Part shown: positions 48,281 through 59,200 of the stretch, piece by piece | Numbering within the stretch: the first letter of the stretch is position 1 | Layout: each line of letters opens with the position of its first letter | DNA from: Symsagittifera roscoffensis | Lineage: Eukaryota; Xenacoelomorpha; Acoela; Convolutidae | Assembly (NCBI RefSeq): GCF_963678635.1 | Contig: NC_087065.1 | Span: 57,376,754-57,440,753, forward strand | DNA length: 64,000 nucleotides | Reading direction: 5' to 3' | The notes under the pieces: generated by a model | Database searches by the model: none | Told to the model about the DNA's origin: nothing | What the model saw: only the letters and a program-made list of their open reading frames with translations | Position numbers and translations under genes: made by a program

Positions 48281-48631
48281 TTATTTGTAAATCTGGTTAA
48301 TTCCATCTTTCTCTAAGAAAGGTCCTTTGTCCGAATCTATCTCTATTTTTTCGTTGACATCCATGCTCACATTCTGGTTGCCATCATTCTTCTCTCTGGT
48401 GCCTTTCTCGTTCAACTCGCATGCTGATTCTACCAGTAGATACTCGAGTCCTTCCATATTCTGTGGTACGCACCAGTCTTCTGGTGATGGGACGTGAGGT
48501 TTCAAATTTTCGTAGTGCGCCGCACGCCCTGTTCTCAAGCGATAGAACCGACCCTGCTGGTGCACGACCGTTATCATAAACGGCTCTTTCCGTTTCTTCA
48601 ATAGCTTTTTTGTCCCTTTTGGAACACCCAT
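48281..48631 (-). pseudogene. Integrase C-terminal GPF/Y module and acidic tail, element B
   Basis: A 116-codon piece with KKLLKKRKEPFMITVV, GRFYRLRTGRAAHYE and NLKPHVPSPEDW, the SH3-like GPF/Y fold at the end of Ty3/gypsy integrases (here the Gly of GPF is Glu). An acidic tail follows (EKIEIDSDKGPF). The frame breaks before the macro domain. Confidence 0.75.
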
Positions 48632-48693
48632 ACGTATTGTCCCACAGCATACGGTTTTGCCTGAAGTAATTTTTCATCGTACTTTTTCCGCTG

Positions 48694-49880
48694 TCACATC
48701 TGTGCCTGTGCTGTGTTCCTTCTGCACAGCTCAATCAATTCCTGTTGTCTCCTGACTGCTTCCTTCACATATGCCTGGGGCGACGTCTTCTTTCCCTCAT
48801 ATTCCGAATAGAAGAAGGTCAGGGACATCGCTCTCTCTCTATCTGTTAACATCATGAAGGGACCGATCCCCGTTGTTGAGTGTTGCGTGCTATTATACGC
48901 CCCTACCACCTGCCGCAGATATTTTCCCAGTCGTTCATATATCTCGAGCAACACATCCTCAGCATGTTCACTAGTGTTCTGTTCTGTTCTGTTCATTACT
49001 CCATTCTTTTGTGGATGGTAGGTCGTTGAATGAGCCTGTGCAATGTGGGATCTTCTCATTAGTTCTTTTGTCAGGTGCCCACGAATGCCTTCCCATTGTC
49101 CGATTGGAATGTCATCGGACAACCATATCGTGATATCCAGTGCGTGACATCCAGTGATTCCACAGACTTACGAGGGAATTTCATTTTCCTAGGATCCTTC
49201 ACCTGCAGGCACGACAGACATGCGTTCACCCATCTTTCTCAAGTCTTCCTCAACCCTGGCCAATCAAACATTTGTAGTATTCTTTGTTGTACCGTGTCTA
49301 TCCACTGATGTCCCATCTGGTCATGCGATCTGAACAACACTTCTGTCTGGTATAGCTGAGGTAGTATGATGAGGTTATGCTTTTTTACTATTTTTTCTTC
49401 GTTTTTTCTCCTACAAGTTACCACGCCTTCAGCTGTGTGATAAAGTAAGTTCCTTCTCTCTTTGTAGAACTGGCTCAAGATCTTGTAACTATCCTCTTTC
49501 AGGTCTCCCTTCTCTTTCACTCCCGTCCGAATCCCTTTTACGAGGTTGCTCATCATTTTGTCATTCTTTTGGGCTAATATCAAATCCGACAGCCTGTGTC
49601 TCGCTTTGACGTGTTCCTTTATTGCCATCATTTGACCGTTCATTTCTCCGGGATTGTGGATGTCGTCTTTAAGCTTCACACAAACTATCCTTCTCAATAC
49701 CGCCCTGTCGTCCTCTGGTTCTACATTCGTCCTGATGTTTGAATTGCAGGATAGCTCCCTGAATGGTTTTTTTGACACTGCTATCTTCTCAAGCTCGTCC
49801 CCTCCATACAGGTCATGATGTTCCAGGTTGTACGTCCCTGACGAAGGATCTGTTTGCAACTCCCTGTCGTGGTACCTCAT
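48694..49880 (-). pseudogene. Integrase and upstream linker, element B (catalytic core damaged)
   Basis: 49880-49239 carries the linker after RNase H and the first half of the zinc-binding domain (RSHDQMGHQWIDTVQQ, then DWPGL), with a stop before the C-x-x-C pair. The first catalytic Asp region is deleted near 49150-49190. The second Asp survives as FQSDNGKAF near 49110. After HPQKNG the catalytic Glu region is altered. 49122-48694 continues the core (GAYNSTQHSTTG, FFYSEYEGKKTSPQ, RRQQELIELCRRN). The enzyme cannot be active. Confidence 0.8.
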
Positions 49881-50551
49881 TTTTTCTTCAGCTTATATTG
49901 TGCAAAGACTGTCTTGCTCATCAACACTCTCCTCCGAACCATCATCCCATTCTTCCGACTCCCCGGACAAACTCTTTTCCTCATCATCTCTTTCTGGTTT
50001 CCGCCACTCCCCAGACTCTCAATCTAGTCCAAGGTGTTCAAGTTCCTCCTTGAACGACACTCTCTTCCTTCGTATCGTCGTCCGCCGGAGTATTTTTTCC
50101 GGGATTCTCTCGACTGGTGTTCGCACCACCTCCTTATTCTCTTGCTCCCTGTTTTTCATAGAGTCCCCGTCATGTTTTATTTCCCCTCTTTTCAATATGG
50201 TGACTTCCAGTCTGTCTTTACTACTTTCCGAGACCACAGGTTTGTCGTCTGCTAGTCTCTAGAGTAGTCTCCTTAAATCCTCTCCTACCGTCACCTTTCC
50301 TGTTTCCACTTCACTTCGTCGAGGTCGTAGCTTTTTGCCTTCAGCGTTTCTCTCACTATCTTCGACTTGAGCATTATTTCCATCGGCATCCCCAAATCTC
50401 TTTTGAGAATTTCTTTTACTTCATGTTCAGTTGGTAATTCCGGATGGTCCTCTATCGATTTTCCTGATTTATCGAGCCATCTCTTGAGCGGTAGGCTATC
50501 ATATGTTTCCTTGTTCATAAAAAAAACATCTTTGATCTCCGGTCTATCAAT

Positions 50552-50985
50552 TTACCTTAGATCCTGTCTCTCATAGAATTCCGTCTTCTTGCTCAAGCTG
50601 TCGGCATTTTGATGATTGTCCCTCGCTCTGTGTTCAATGATCATGTTGTAACCATCCAACCGCACAATCCATCTCCCGATGCAACTCTGGTCCATTGAGT
50701 ACGTTTTCAACCAACTGAGTGCTCTGTTGTCGAGCCGTAACTTGAATGGTTCGCTACCTAGTAATGTCCTGTATTTTTCCACAAAGGTGACGACCGCAAA
50801 CATTTCCGCTTTGGGTGCCCGTACTTCATTTTCATTTCACTCAAGACTGTGATCCCGTAGGCGATCGGTCTCAACGCTGTCTTTCCGTTCCACTCCTGGT
50901 CTTGATAGAGTATGCCAGAGATCGCTACTACTGATGCATCAGTATCCAGAACGTACAACCCTTTTTCTGTTGGCATGCCTAGCAC
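50552..50985 (-). pseudogene. RNase H domain, element B
   Basis: Two pieces joined by a frameshift near 50800. The first has VLDTDASVVAISGILYQDQ with the first catalytic Asp. The second has AEMFAVVTFVEKYR, FKLRLDNRALSWL and IIEHRARDNHQNADSLSK, matching Ty3/gypsy RNase H. The domain follows the reverse transcriptase at the usual distance. A linker with one LSGE motif (49971-49959) follows before the integrase. Confidence 0.8.
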
Positions 50986-51265
50986 AGGTGCTTCACACAG
51001 TTCTTTCTTAATTCTTTGAAATGACTCCTATGCCGCGTTATTCCACGTAAATTTCTTGCCCTTGTGCCTCATGAGTTGTTGCATTGGATATACTTTATCC
51101 GCATAGCCCTGGATGAACTCCCTGTACCAATTCGCAAAACCCAATAAGCTCATCAACTGGTGTTCTGCTTTTGGCAATTTCCATGGCAGTACTGCCTCCA
51201 GCGCGTCTGGGTCTGGTCTAATGCCATGTTTGTCCACCATTCTCACCAGGTATTCAATCGAGTAC

Positions 51266-51760
51266 TTAGGACTCACACTTCGAGGGCTTGCATTTCAGTC
51301 CTACCCTTTTCATGCAAGCTAACACCTCAACTGGTCGTTCAATGTGGTCCTCCAGGGTAGGTTTTGCAATCACCACGTCATCTACATAGAACTTTACCAA
51401 GTTGCCATATTTTTTCGTTACGCTAGTCAGTGCTTGTGCCATTAGTCGTTGGAACGTGGCTGTCGCATTGCAAAGGCCAAAGGGCATCATTTTCCACTAA
51501 AACAACCTCAGCTCGCACGCAAATCCCCTCTTGTCCCTGTCTTGTTTTCTCAGTGGTACCTGCCAAAAAGCCGACCCTTGATCAAGAATTGTTAACAATT
51601 TGGCGTCTCCTAATTTTGAAAGACTCTCATCTATCCTAGGTATGGGATAGGCATCCTTCACCGTGACGGAATTCAGATATCAAAGTCACAACAAAACCTA
51701 AGTTGGTCTCTTTTCTTTTTAACCATCACTACTGCACACGCCCACGGTGATTTGGATGGT
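51266..51760 (-). pseudogene. Reverse transcriptase, element B
   Basis: Readable motifs are CDFRYLNSVTVKDAYPIPRI, FWQVPLRKQDRDKRGF, MPFGLCNATATFQRLM and the catalytic FYVDDVVI (YVDD at 51388-51377). Breaks include TAG at 51499-51497 in place of a Gln codon, and further stops upstream (51770-52330), where only fragments such as the segment around LFDNREWPLRQ remain. The PFGLCNATATFQ motif places it with Ty3/gypsy (Metaviridae). Confidence 0.85.
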
Positions 51761-52337
51761 TATATCATGCCATACTCTGATAGGGTCCCTATCTCTTTTC
51801 TACAAGCATCCGATTTGTTTGGGGTCATACGCCTCGCCCCCTACCTGTGCGGTACCGCCGACTCCTCTAGCTCTATTTCATGTTCAACGATATTTCAGCA
51901 TCTGTTGATGGCTGCCTTATGTCTCGAAAAAACATCCTGATTCCTATCTAGAACATCCTTGATGGCTTCGAGATGTTCGTCTGTTACCTTTCCCTTAAGT
52001 GTTCAATTTCTGAAAATACCAGTTTATCCAATACCAATTCCTCTGGAAATTTCGAACAGTTCAAAAATCCATCGTCTGTCTCTGACTTAAGCGATTTCAC
52101 AAGAACTGATGAATATTTTATTTTCTTCAATCTTCTCAAGATACAAATCTTTTCCTATGATTCGGGCAATCAAGAACTTCATTTTCTTTCACATTTTCAG
52201 TCATTTCATATCTAGTTTTCACGGGCAGTGCGTATCCCAGTTTCCTTCACCTCTGGATTGTGATTGGTATATCAAGAGTATTCAACAAGACACTGACGCA
52301 GAGGCCACTCTCGGTTATCGAAAAGAATCTTCCTAAA

Positions 52338-52720
52338 TTAGTAGGGCTTGGTACTGTTTGGGCTTGGTACTTTACATACTTGTTTATTGTCACTTAGTTC
52401 ATTATAGTTTCTCATCCGAAAACTTGCTATTGCCGCATCATTCGCTTTCAGCCTTACCCTCCTACTCAAGAAAACTGGAGCCTTATTTTCTTTCGCCAGT
52501 ATCAAATTGACCGGATTAATTACGCACTTCCTTTCCGGATTTCGAATCCTGAACATTGCATTGTTAAGATCAATTGATACATCAAAATTCTTGATGAAAT
52601 CTCTGCCTAAAATGAATTGGTCAGACTCATCTAGGTTCTCCACCACCAGAAAACTCATCCACAAATTGCGTTTCCCAGATTAAGGGCTATAATTGGTCTC
52701 CTGCCTAGAACCCGAAGCCT
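52338..52720 (-). pseudogene. C-terminal half of aspartic protease and linker to RT, element B
   Basis: The strand GGRLRVLG and LNLGNAIC, then MSFLVVENLDESDQF and ILGRDFIKNF, are typical of Ty3-type retropepsins near their C-terminus, followed by APVFLSRRVRLKA. The D-T/S-G catalytic motif expected about 60 residues upstream is missing; ORF-X sequence of element A is found there. A frameshift lies near 52660. Confidence 0.7.
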
Positions 52721-54100
52721 ACCCCCCTTGTTTGCTGCTTTATCTTCACCGTTGCTCCTAGAGGCCGTTATCATCACATTATATATGATGTTAAGGTCAC
52801 GCAGGTTACAGTCTGCATTCAGCTCCCTCTGCACGTCTTGTGTCGCCCGTAATATCGAGTCAGCGTTAGGACTAGGACACCATGATATCCTCATCAATTC
52901 CCACACTACCATCAAGCTCGTTCTCAGTAATTCATCTGAGAATCCCAACCCAAACTCCACTCTTTTGTCGGATTTTGGTACGGAAGGTGCAGTCACCTCT
53001 TCTTCCAAGACCAGTCCCAATTTCATCTGAGGATTGGTAGCGCTCTTAATCGTTACGATTCTTGACGTCCAGAATCTTAGCAACACTGCCTGCTCATAAT
53101 CGAAGAAGCAATCGCGAAAGTCTTCACTCAGGAAAGGGTTGTACGCTATCCCTATGATTCCGGATACGTAGCTGTACTTCTTCTTGATCGGTCCACAGTA
53201 CTCACTGGATTTCGGCAGTGCCCCCATAGATTCTTTGGTGAGTCTCAGCTCCTTGTTTGAAAATCTCCTGATTTCGTCTATCTTTCTCATAGGCTCTAAC
53301 TCCTCGGGTTCTTTCATATTCACCCTCATTGGTTTGCTTTGCTGCATATCCAGCAGTGCTAACAAGAGTAAGGCTTTCGCTCGCTCATCGCCCTCCCTCA
53401 GCATCTTGACACAGGTGTTCAATGCAGGTACTGAAATCTGATCTAATTCTAATGCTGCTCCCTCTTGGATTATCAGATCCCTCAGGTTCGTCATAAGGAA
53501 AACCTTCTCTTCTTTTGACCTCTTCCTTTCTTCTGAATCATATTCTTTGCGAGTCAGTCCCATCATGCACCAGGCAAACCTCAGTTGTAACTCTTTTCTT
53601 ACGTAAGGTACTGCCATGAGAGCGTGTATTCTTGGCGCAGTCCTCATCTCTTCTTCGAAGTACCGTAACACCACTGCTTTCCATGGAAGGCTCACCAACT
53701 GCTCCATCGTTTCTGGCTGTATCTCAGACGACGCTAAAGTCCCGTACGCCTTTTGCTTGAGGGTGGTGCCTTGCAACATTGTCTCCAGATAACCCTCCAT
53801 GGCACTCTTGTCTTCCAGAGCTATCACATACCCTCTAGCCGAGTTTCGGTACTCTAACATCTCCATGTATCCACCGGCGGGTTCATCTATCAACACAGCA
53901 TCCGATACTGTCAGTCGGTTATATTCCACAGGTACTAGTTGTCCTGCGACACTTCCCTTTCCGTGGTTCATGGGAGATGGCTTAAAGTCTTTCATTGTGC
54001 TCTCTCCACATTGGCTGAGTATTTCCATTTCTAAGGTCGCTCCGGTTAGAGTGCGGTCACTCCTTTTGGATTTGTAACCTGTTGACTTTATTCCCGCCAT
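52721..54100 (-). pseudogene. ORF-X C-terminal domain, element A (about 460 aa open)
   Basis: Helical, soluble-looking sequence, most recognisable by EIRRFSNKELRL, VSGIIGIAYNPFLSED and SVPKSDKRVEFGLGF, which are matched in element B (YASGVMGIAYNPFLDPE, SVPRSDKKVELRLGS at 40626-40117). I recognise no family. A basic KSTGYKSKRSDR stretch opens the piece. No membrane segment is seen. Confidence 0.6.
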
Positions 54101-55014
54101 GACCTTGTCCCAAATCCATGACCTCTTCGACTCGTTTCCTTTTCGCTGAATTGACAGCTTTTATCGATATCTCCGAGTCCACCTTCGTCTTTCCTACTCT
54201 CCTCGGCATCACTTTGCTGCCTAACTTCATCTTCATCTCGTTGATCTTATCATTCAATTTCGATCGCATCGTTCCCCTGCTGGTTCATGACAGATACACC
54301 ACCTCTCCTTTATCGTCCTGATGGGAGAGTTCGCTTCACTTTCATCAGTGGCTGAGTCAATCAACAACTCACTCAATCTCCCTTCACACTCATCAAGCTT
54401 GTCAAGGACTTCCCGCATCAACGGTCGGTTGAGACCTGTTTTCAAAATGGATTGGGTCCCATAGCTCTGAACTACTGTCCAGACTTCTTCCATGAACGCC
54501 ACTCTGTCCAATCTACATACCGTCCTATTCTCATGGTCTCGGTGATGTACTTCCCACTCTTCTTCGGGCAACGTTCCCAAGAAGGGTACTCTGGATGAGC
54601 CCTCTATTCTTCTTCTTCTAGGTGATTCCATGAGGATTCTTTGTTCGATATTTCTTGAATTGCCAGGAGAGCTGCTCTCCGGCAAATTCCGTTTCATTTC
54701 CATAAAGTCTGATGGAGGCTCCAGTGTCGAAATGCCTTCATCCGCTGGCTCATTCGTCTCCAACGTATCCGCGTTGTTCTCAAGATCACTGAAGATATTG
54801 AAATCCAGGCTGGATACTCCTCTGTCGATGCCCTGTCGTCTTCCCCACCAGCTTGACTTGCATCTTGTTGCATGGTTTCTTCGGTTTGACGGTTTCCTCC
54901 CTGTCCGTCATCTCCTTCTGACATATCCTTCTTTGAGCTCGAGGGTCCTTGCTTATCATTGTCGGTTCCTTCCGGAAACTTCGGTATGATCAATGTACCG
55001 GCCGATCTATCTTC

Positions 55015-56298
55015 CTATTCTCCATGGACCACTTTGATTTCCTCGCAGCCGAAGGGTGCTAGGAAGGTTCTCGTTCGCAGCGTTCCTACAACCGTCAACT
55101 CCGGTTTCACACTAGTCAGGATCAAGGAGGCCTCAGGCAGTTCGGTCCTGCCTCTCATCTTCATTGGCGCTAAGCCCAATCCCGCCCATTCCTCGTCAAA
55201 TCTACCAGGCTTAGGAGTCGCGGCGTTGCTTATTCGCCTTCTCGTCGCTTGATCCGTATAGGCAAATCGTGTGTACTGTAACACGGCGGCATTTCTTCCC
55301 ACAAAGTACGTATCCATCGTTGCCACGAAATTCCCTACCCTCCTTTCATTGGTTTCGAATGCTCTCAACCTAGGAGTTTGTACCACGGAGACTGCTCCGA
55401 GCAACATCCTTCTTATCAGAGGGAATTCAGGAATTGCCTCCGGCAGCTTTTCGTAATCACCCCAGTCTTTCGTCTCATCTCTCACTTTGTGATATGCTGC
55501 AGTGAGACGAGGAACTCTGGTCTTTTCACCATTCGTCTTGTCATAGGGTCTCAGATTCCAAAGCTTCGGAAACACCTCGATGTGTCCTCTTTCTACCTCT
55601 CCCATGCGATCACGGAAAGGGTCGTCAAAGTTGATGACTGTCATCTCTGGCTCTGATATTTTCGCAAATAACAGATCTTCACTCATGAGCTCCCGCAATG
55701 TGTGCTGCTCACACCAGTTCAGTACACTACCGTCCACTGCTGATATGAGGTTCAGGTGCAGTACCGACTTCCTATACGCCCCCACCTTAACGTCAGGGAA
55801 CGCAAACGTGACTGCTGGTCCATAGATCACTGTCACAAACTCCGTGGCTCCTCTGATCAATGCTAAGGGATCGGTTCTCATAACCAAGCTCAGATCGGTT
55901 AACAGGGGCATGCCCCCAACATGTCGTCTAACATCTTCTTCTCTTTCGATAGTCTCATCTTCTCCCGTTCCAAAGCGATTTTGTTGTATGAGATATTGGA
56001 TAAGAGTGTGTCTCAGGTCTCTTATCTTATTCCACGAGTCAGTGGATTTCTTCATATCTAAATTTCTCACTCTCTCTCTCATCTGCTCTGGACAACGTGT
56101 CAATTTCATTAGTCCTCCCAAGTTTCCGTGGGTAATCGCAATCAGTGTTAGAAGCCCATCTAACCGCAGGTTCTGAATTCCTTTGGTGAGCAGCATCGCC
56201 GGTCCTTTCACGAAACTCTCTGCTCCAAACGTCACGAACAAGGCTAGTAGTTCCACTATTGACACTTCCACTACTGCTTGGAGGAATTCCTTTATCAA
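55015..56298 (-). pseudogene. ORF-X middle domain, element A (427 aa open)
   Basis: Opens with a hydrophobic stretch (FLQAVVEVSIVELLALFV) and contains GPAMLLTKGIQNLRLDG, LTLIAITHGNLGG, VIYGPAVTFAFPD and LISAVDGSVLNWCEQ, all matched in element B and unit 3 of the array (for example CIYGPAVTYVFPG near 33350). The hydrophobic start could be a buried helix or a membrane segment. The family is unknown. The in-frame start shown is TTG after a TAA, so it is a piece of the larger frame. Confidence 0.6.
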
Positions 56299-56316
56299 GT
56301 AATGAGAGACTTTCGG

Positions 56317-56943
56317 TTAGACTTTTGCCAAGAAGGACGCGGTCCATCCGGCTCTCAACCCTTCCAGCATGCTGTCTGTCCGTTCAAAGCCTTCCTGTCC
56401 CTTCACTTCCTGGGTCCAGAAGGTTTCCAGGGTAATCTGACACATTCTGTTTACAAATTCAGCGGTCTTTTCTTCAGCATTCTCCGCCAGGTTCACCTCC
56501 TTTAACAAGTAGGCATGGATCTTCGTGATCATCACAGGGCCTTGCTCAAAAGCATCTGCACCCAATGCCGCTACTCGAGGACTCAAGTGTAACCATTGGT
56601 TGGCCTCCGGTTTGGTTCTCAAAACCATCGCCTCCAAATGAGCTCTAGTCTCCTGTGAATTCCTCCTTCTCGCTTTTTCACCTGTTACTTCCATTGCTCG
56701 GAACCATAAGTCGTTTGACATCGCTGTGACCACTCGATAGTCGTCGTCTATTCCCGGCTTAAGCTTGAGTTGTCGACTGAAGTTGGACAGTTCCAACCCC
56801 AGCACCTCGTCCAACAATAACATGTGCAGCGCATGGTCCTTGAATCCTCTCATCGCGTTCGAGATATCTGACCACACTGCAGGTAGTTCAGCCCTGAGTG
56901 GCCTCAGGTTCTCCATCTCTATCATGCGATTTGGGGCTGACAT
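56317..56943 (-). pseudogene. ORF-X helical domain, element A (208 aa open)
   Basis: Helix-rich sequence containing RAELPAVWSDISNAMRGF, LLLDEVLGLELSNFSRQL and LKPGIDDDYRVV, matched in element B at 44062-43670 (LIVLDEVLCLQVSNLARQL). The family is not recognised. The piece is shifted one base relative to the preceding SGNH-like piece, whereas element B reads through. Confidence 0.6.
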
Positions 56944-57379
56944 GATATTTTCTTTCCGAAAGCAAGGTCACAATCGCGTACACGAATTTCAGTCCACCCG
57001 GGAGATATGCATACCCCGGAGACAACGCGAATACTACTCTCGGTGTCACTTTGGTGAACGACCCCTCCTTCGTCGCATCCACCACTTCACCCATCGACTC
57101 AAGGATATCTTTTATCGCTGGCCACACAGCATTCTCTGCCGTTGCAGGATCTCTGAGTCTGCTCAGAAAACCTTTACTGTGTAGATGGTCATTGATGCCA
57201 GCAAACACGATCCTAATTGGGTTCATGTCCATCTGTCTTTGTACCCCTATAGCCAGAGATACCGATTGCAGTAGGTCCAGATCGACCGCTGCCAACATTA
57301 TGACGTTCGACCAAAATAGAGACTTGGAGGTATACACGAACTCTGAATTCGCTACTATCATGATCTTGGCCTTCCTCAT
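56888..57379 (-). pseudogene. Possible second SGNH-like domain of ORF-X, element A
   Basis: IMIVANSEFVY carries a Ser (S12) where a GDS block would be, and IRIVFAGINDHLH has G-x-N-D (N63). The 51-residue Ser-to-Asn distance is close to the 49 of the true SGNH domain. A further strand (RVVFALSPGYAYLP) follows. The D-x-x-H block is missing, so it is probably inactive if it is an SGNH fold. Element B and the array have the same pattern (VAVSDFEG, LLLFAGMNDHLH). The call rests on motif spacing only. Confidence 0.4.
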
Positions 57380-58233
57380 TTCTGCTTTGTCAAGGCGGCG
57401 AAGATGGTCTCATCTTTCTTTATCGCTTTCAATCCGCCGTATCTTTGGACATCACCATCTTGATTCACTAGTTTCGGGTATATTCTTTCCTTTACATGAC
57501 CAGGGGGTGTCGTCAGCTGCCTGAACATCTTCACATGTTGTCCAATCGGCGCTCTCGTCGTCAGAAATCTTCCTGGTCTCCCTTCCCGATTCCCCTCATC
57601 ATGATTCAATCTCACATCCTGCAATGGTCTCGCGTTCACTGGTCCCATTGTGTTATTAGAGGGCAGTCCCTCTAGGTCAGCAAATCTCAATGCCGTCGTG
57701 GAACTGAAGTTTATGCTAGCGGCTATCAACCAGTCTACGCCGGTTATCGAGTACAGTCTGCTGACGGATAGCCTCGCTCCATTCAGCATCCTCCTTGCAT
57801 CTTCGATGAAGCTCACCCTCTGGAGATCCAGCTTCATTAGTTCGTCTTTGTATACATGCCAGGGAGATGGTATGGGTCTTGACCACATCAACGAGCCTCT
57901 GCCCGAACGTCTCTCCTCCCGACTGATGCTTATCGTCTCCGATCTCGTGTCCGATCTAGACGTGCTGGCTGTCTCTTCGATTGGGTTAACAGGTCCTATT
58001 CTTCTCCTAGGATGGATGGTCCTCCTCATCGGCGCTTCTCGCAATCGATCCTGAACGTCTGTCCTTTGACCTGGTTCGCTGGAGCTCTGTTTTCTGTAGT
58101 TCGTGACGGCCGGGACCGTCCCCAAGCGTGTTTCCAGGCTAGGAGGCACAAAGGTGGTAATCACCGCGTCATTCGATGTTCCTTCTTCCTTCAGCACTCC
58201 TGTCTCAAAGAGTTCTGCTTCTAACTCATCCAA
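57376..58233 (-). pseudogene. ORF-X linker domain between the two SGNH-like domains, element A
   Basis: About 285 codons, Arg/Ser/Pro-rich in the first half (RRTIHPRRRIGPVNP), then a conserved block ending in TGVDWLIAAS and MGPVNARPLQDV, matched in the array (CVDWLKAH, MGPVNYRPLKEL). It opens with a TTG codon in phase with FQERLDELEAELF, which follows the SGNH domain after a frameshift, so it is not an independent start. Confidence 0.6.
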
Positions 58234-59197
58234 TCGCTCCTGGAAGACTCTGTTCAGCCAAGGACTGTCCTTCTATACTATCAAAGTGGATGCCGTCTGT
58301 GGTCAGCCTGGCCTGATCCATCGATCTCAACTCATGTTCGATGTCCATGAGGATCATCTTTCCGGCATTCCGACTTGCGAGATTCCTCAAAATATTGTTC
58401 CACCTGACCACTCCTTCGTTGTGCCTTCTCCCTGCTGCCGTCAAGCTTCTTGCATTCATAGGCACAGTGCAAACGGCCAGTACCGCGCAGTTGAACTTCT
58501 GCCAGAGAGTAGTGAACAAGCACACCATCATCGATTCCCATAGTGCTTCGTCCTCATCCGAACTTCCCGAGATGTTGTTCGTTCCAATCTGGATCATCAC
58601 ACTGGGGATCCTCCCTGGATTCATTAGTTCCACCATCCGATATAACTGGGCTATAGTCGCTCCTCCGAAGGCCATCACCGTGGTGACCCAAGAGGTCCTC
58701 AAATTCGATAGTACTCTGACCAAGCTGTCTCCCAGTATCAGATGTGATGTCCCTAGTGGCGGTTGTTGCAGGTTTACTGCCGGGTTCCAAGTCGCTCGAT
58801 TGAAGCAAGCTCTCGGATTTGTCTCCGGAACTCCCGTAAAGTTATATCTCAATTGATTGTTCTTTTGTATGTCTATTCCGCGTGACACTTTCTTCGCTGG
58901 CATCTTCTGTATTCTTCTTTCTGGGGCCTTAGAGCTCCCCATTAGTGGCGTCACGTCGCTTATTCCCTGTCTGATCACGGTCTGGGAGAGTCGTACTCTG
59001 CCCGTGTCATCGATCGCTCCATAGGGTGCAGTCACCCCGGAACCTGGCGCATTCTTGTTGGCGACCAGTCGTCCAGCTGTCTCTATCAGCTTCCTCACCG
59101 TTTGTTCCACGACGGGGTCACCCAAGGTGTCACTAGGGTCCGGGATTGTCACTCGATCTGTCGCTGTCGGGAGCCGCGTCTCCGTTGTCTGACTCAT
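58226..59197 (-). pseudogene. SGNH/GDSL hydrolase domain of ORF-X, element A (all active-site blocks present)
   Basis: A 323-codon open piece. Residues 1-150 are a low-complexity leader. Block I is HLILGDSLVRVL (S158), block II AFGGATIA (G178/G179), block III MIQIGTNNIS (N207) and block V TTDGIHFDS (D301, H304). Strand VLAVCTVPMNA lies between blocks III and V. This is the full Ser-Gly-Asn-His set with the Asp of the triad, in the usual order and spacing. The family covers esterases, lipases and deacetylases. No signal peptide is visible, so action inside the cell or in a particle is likely. The piece begins at ATG 59197, two codons after an in-frame TGA, and its last 12 codons are a frameshift shadow. 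Confidence 0.8.
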
Positions 59198-59200
59198 TTC

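Larger units (their letters stand above)
38287..52720 (-). mobile_element. Element B: Ty3/gypsy-like retroelement with macro domain and ORF-X (Pol 5' end missing)
   Basis: On the - strand the order is: C-terminal half of protease, reverse transcriptase, RNase H, linker, integrase, GPF/Y module, macro domain, 460-nt spacer, ORF-X. There are many stops and frameshifts. The protease lacks its D-T/S-G end, because element A sequence is joined directly upstream (about 52720). No Gag with zinc knuckles was found. LTR ends were not located. Confidence 0.75.

Noticed and set aside
49763-50262. Forward-strand frames of 96 and 144 codons opposite the element B linker
   Set aside because: Antisense to the Pol linker and rich in Ser/Leu/His as expected from its complement; no motif.
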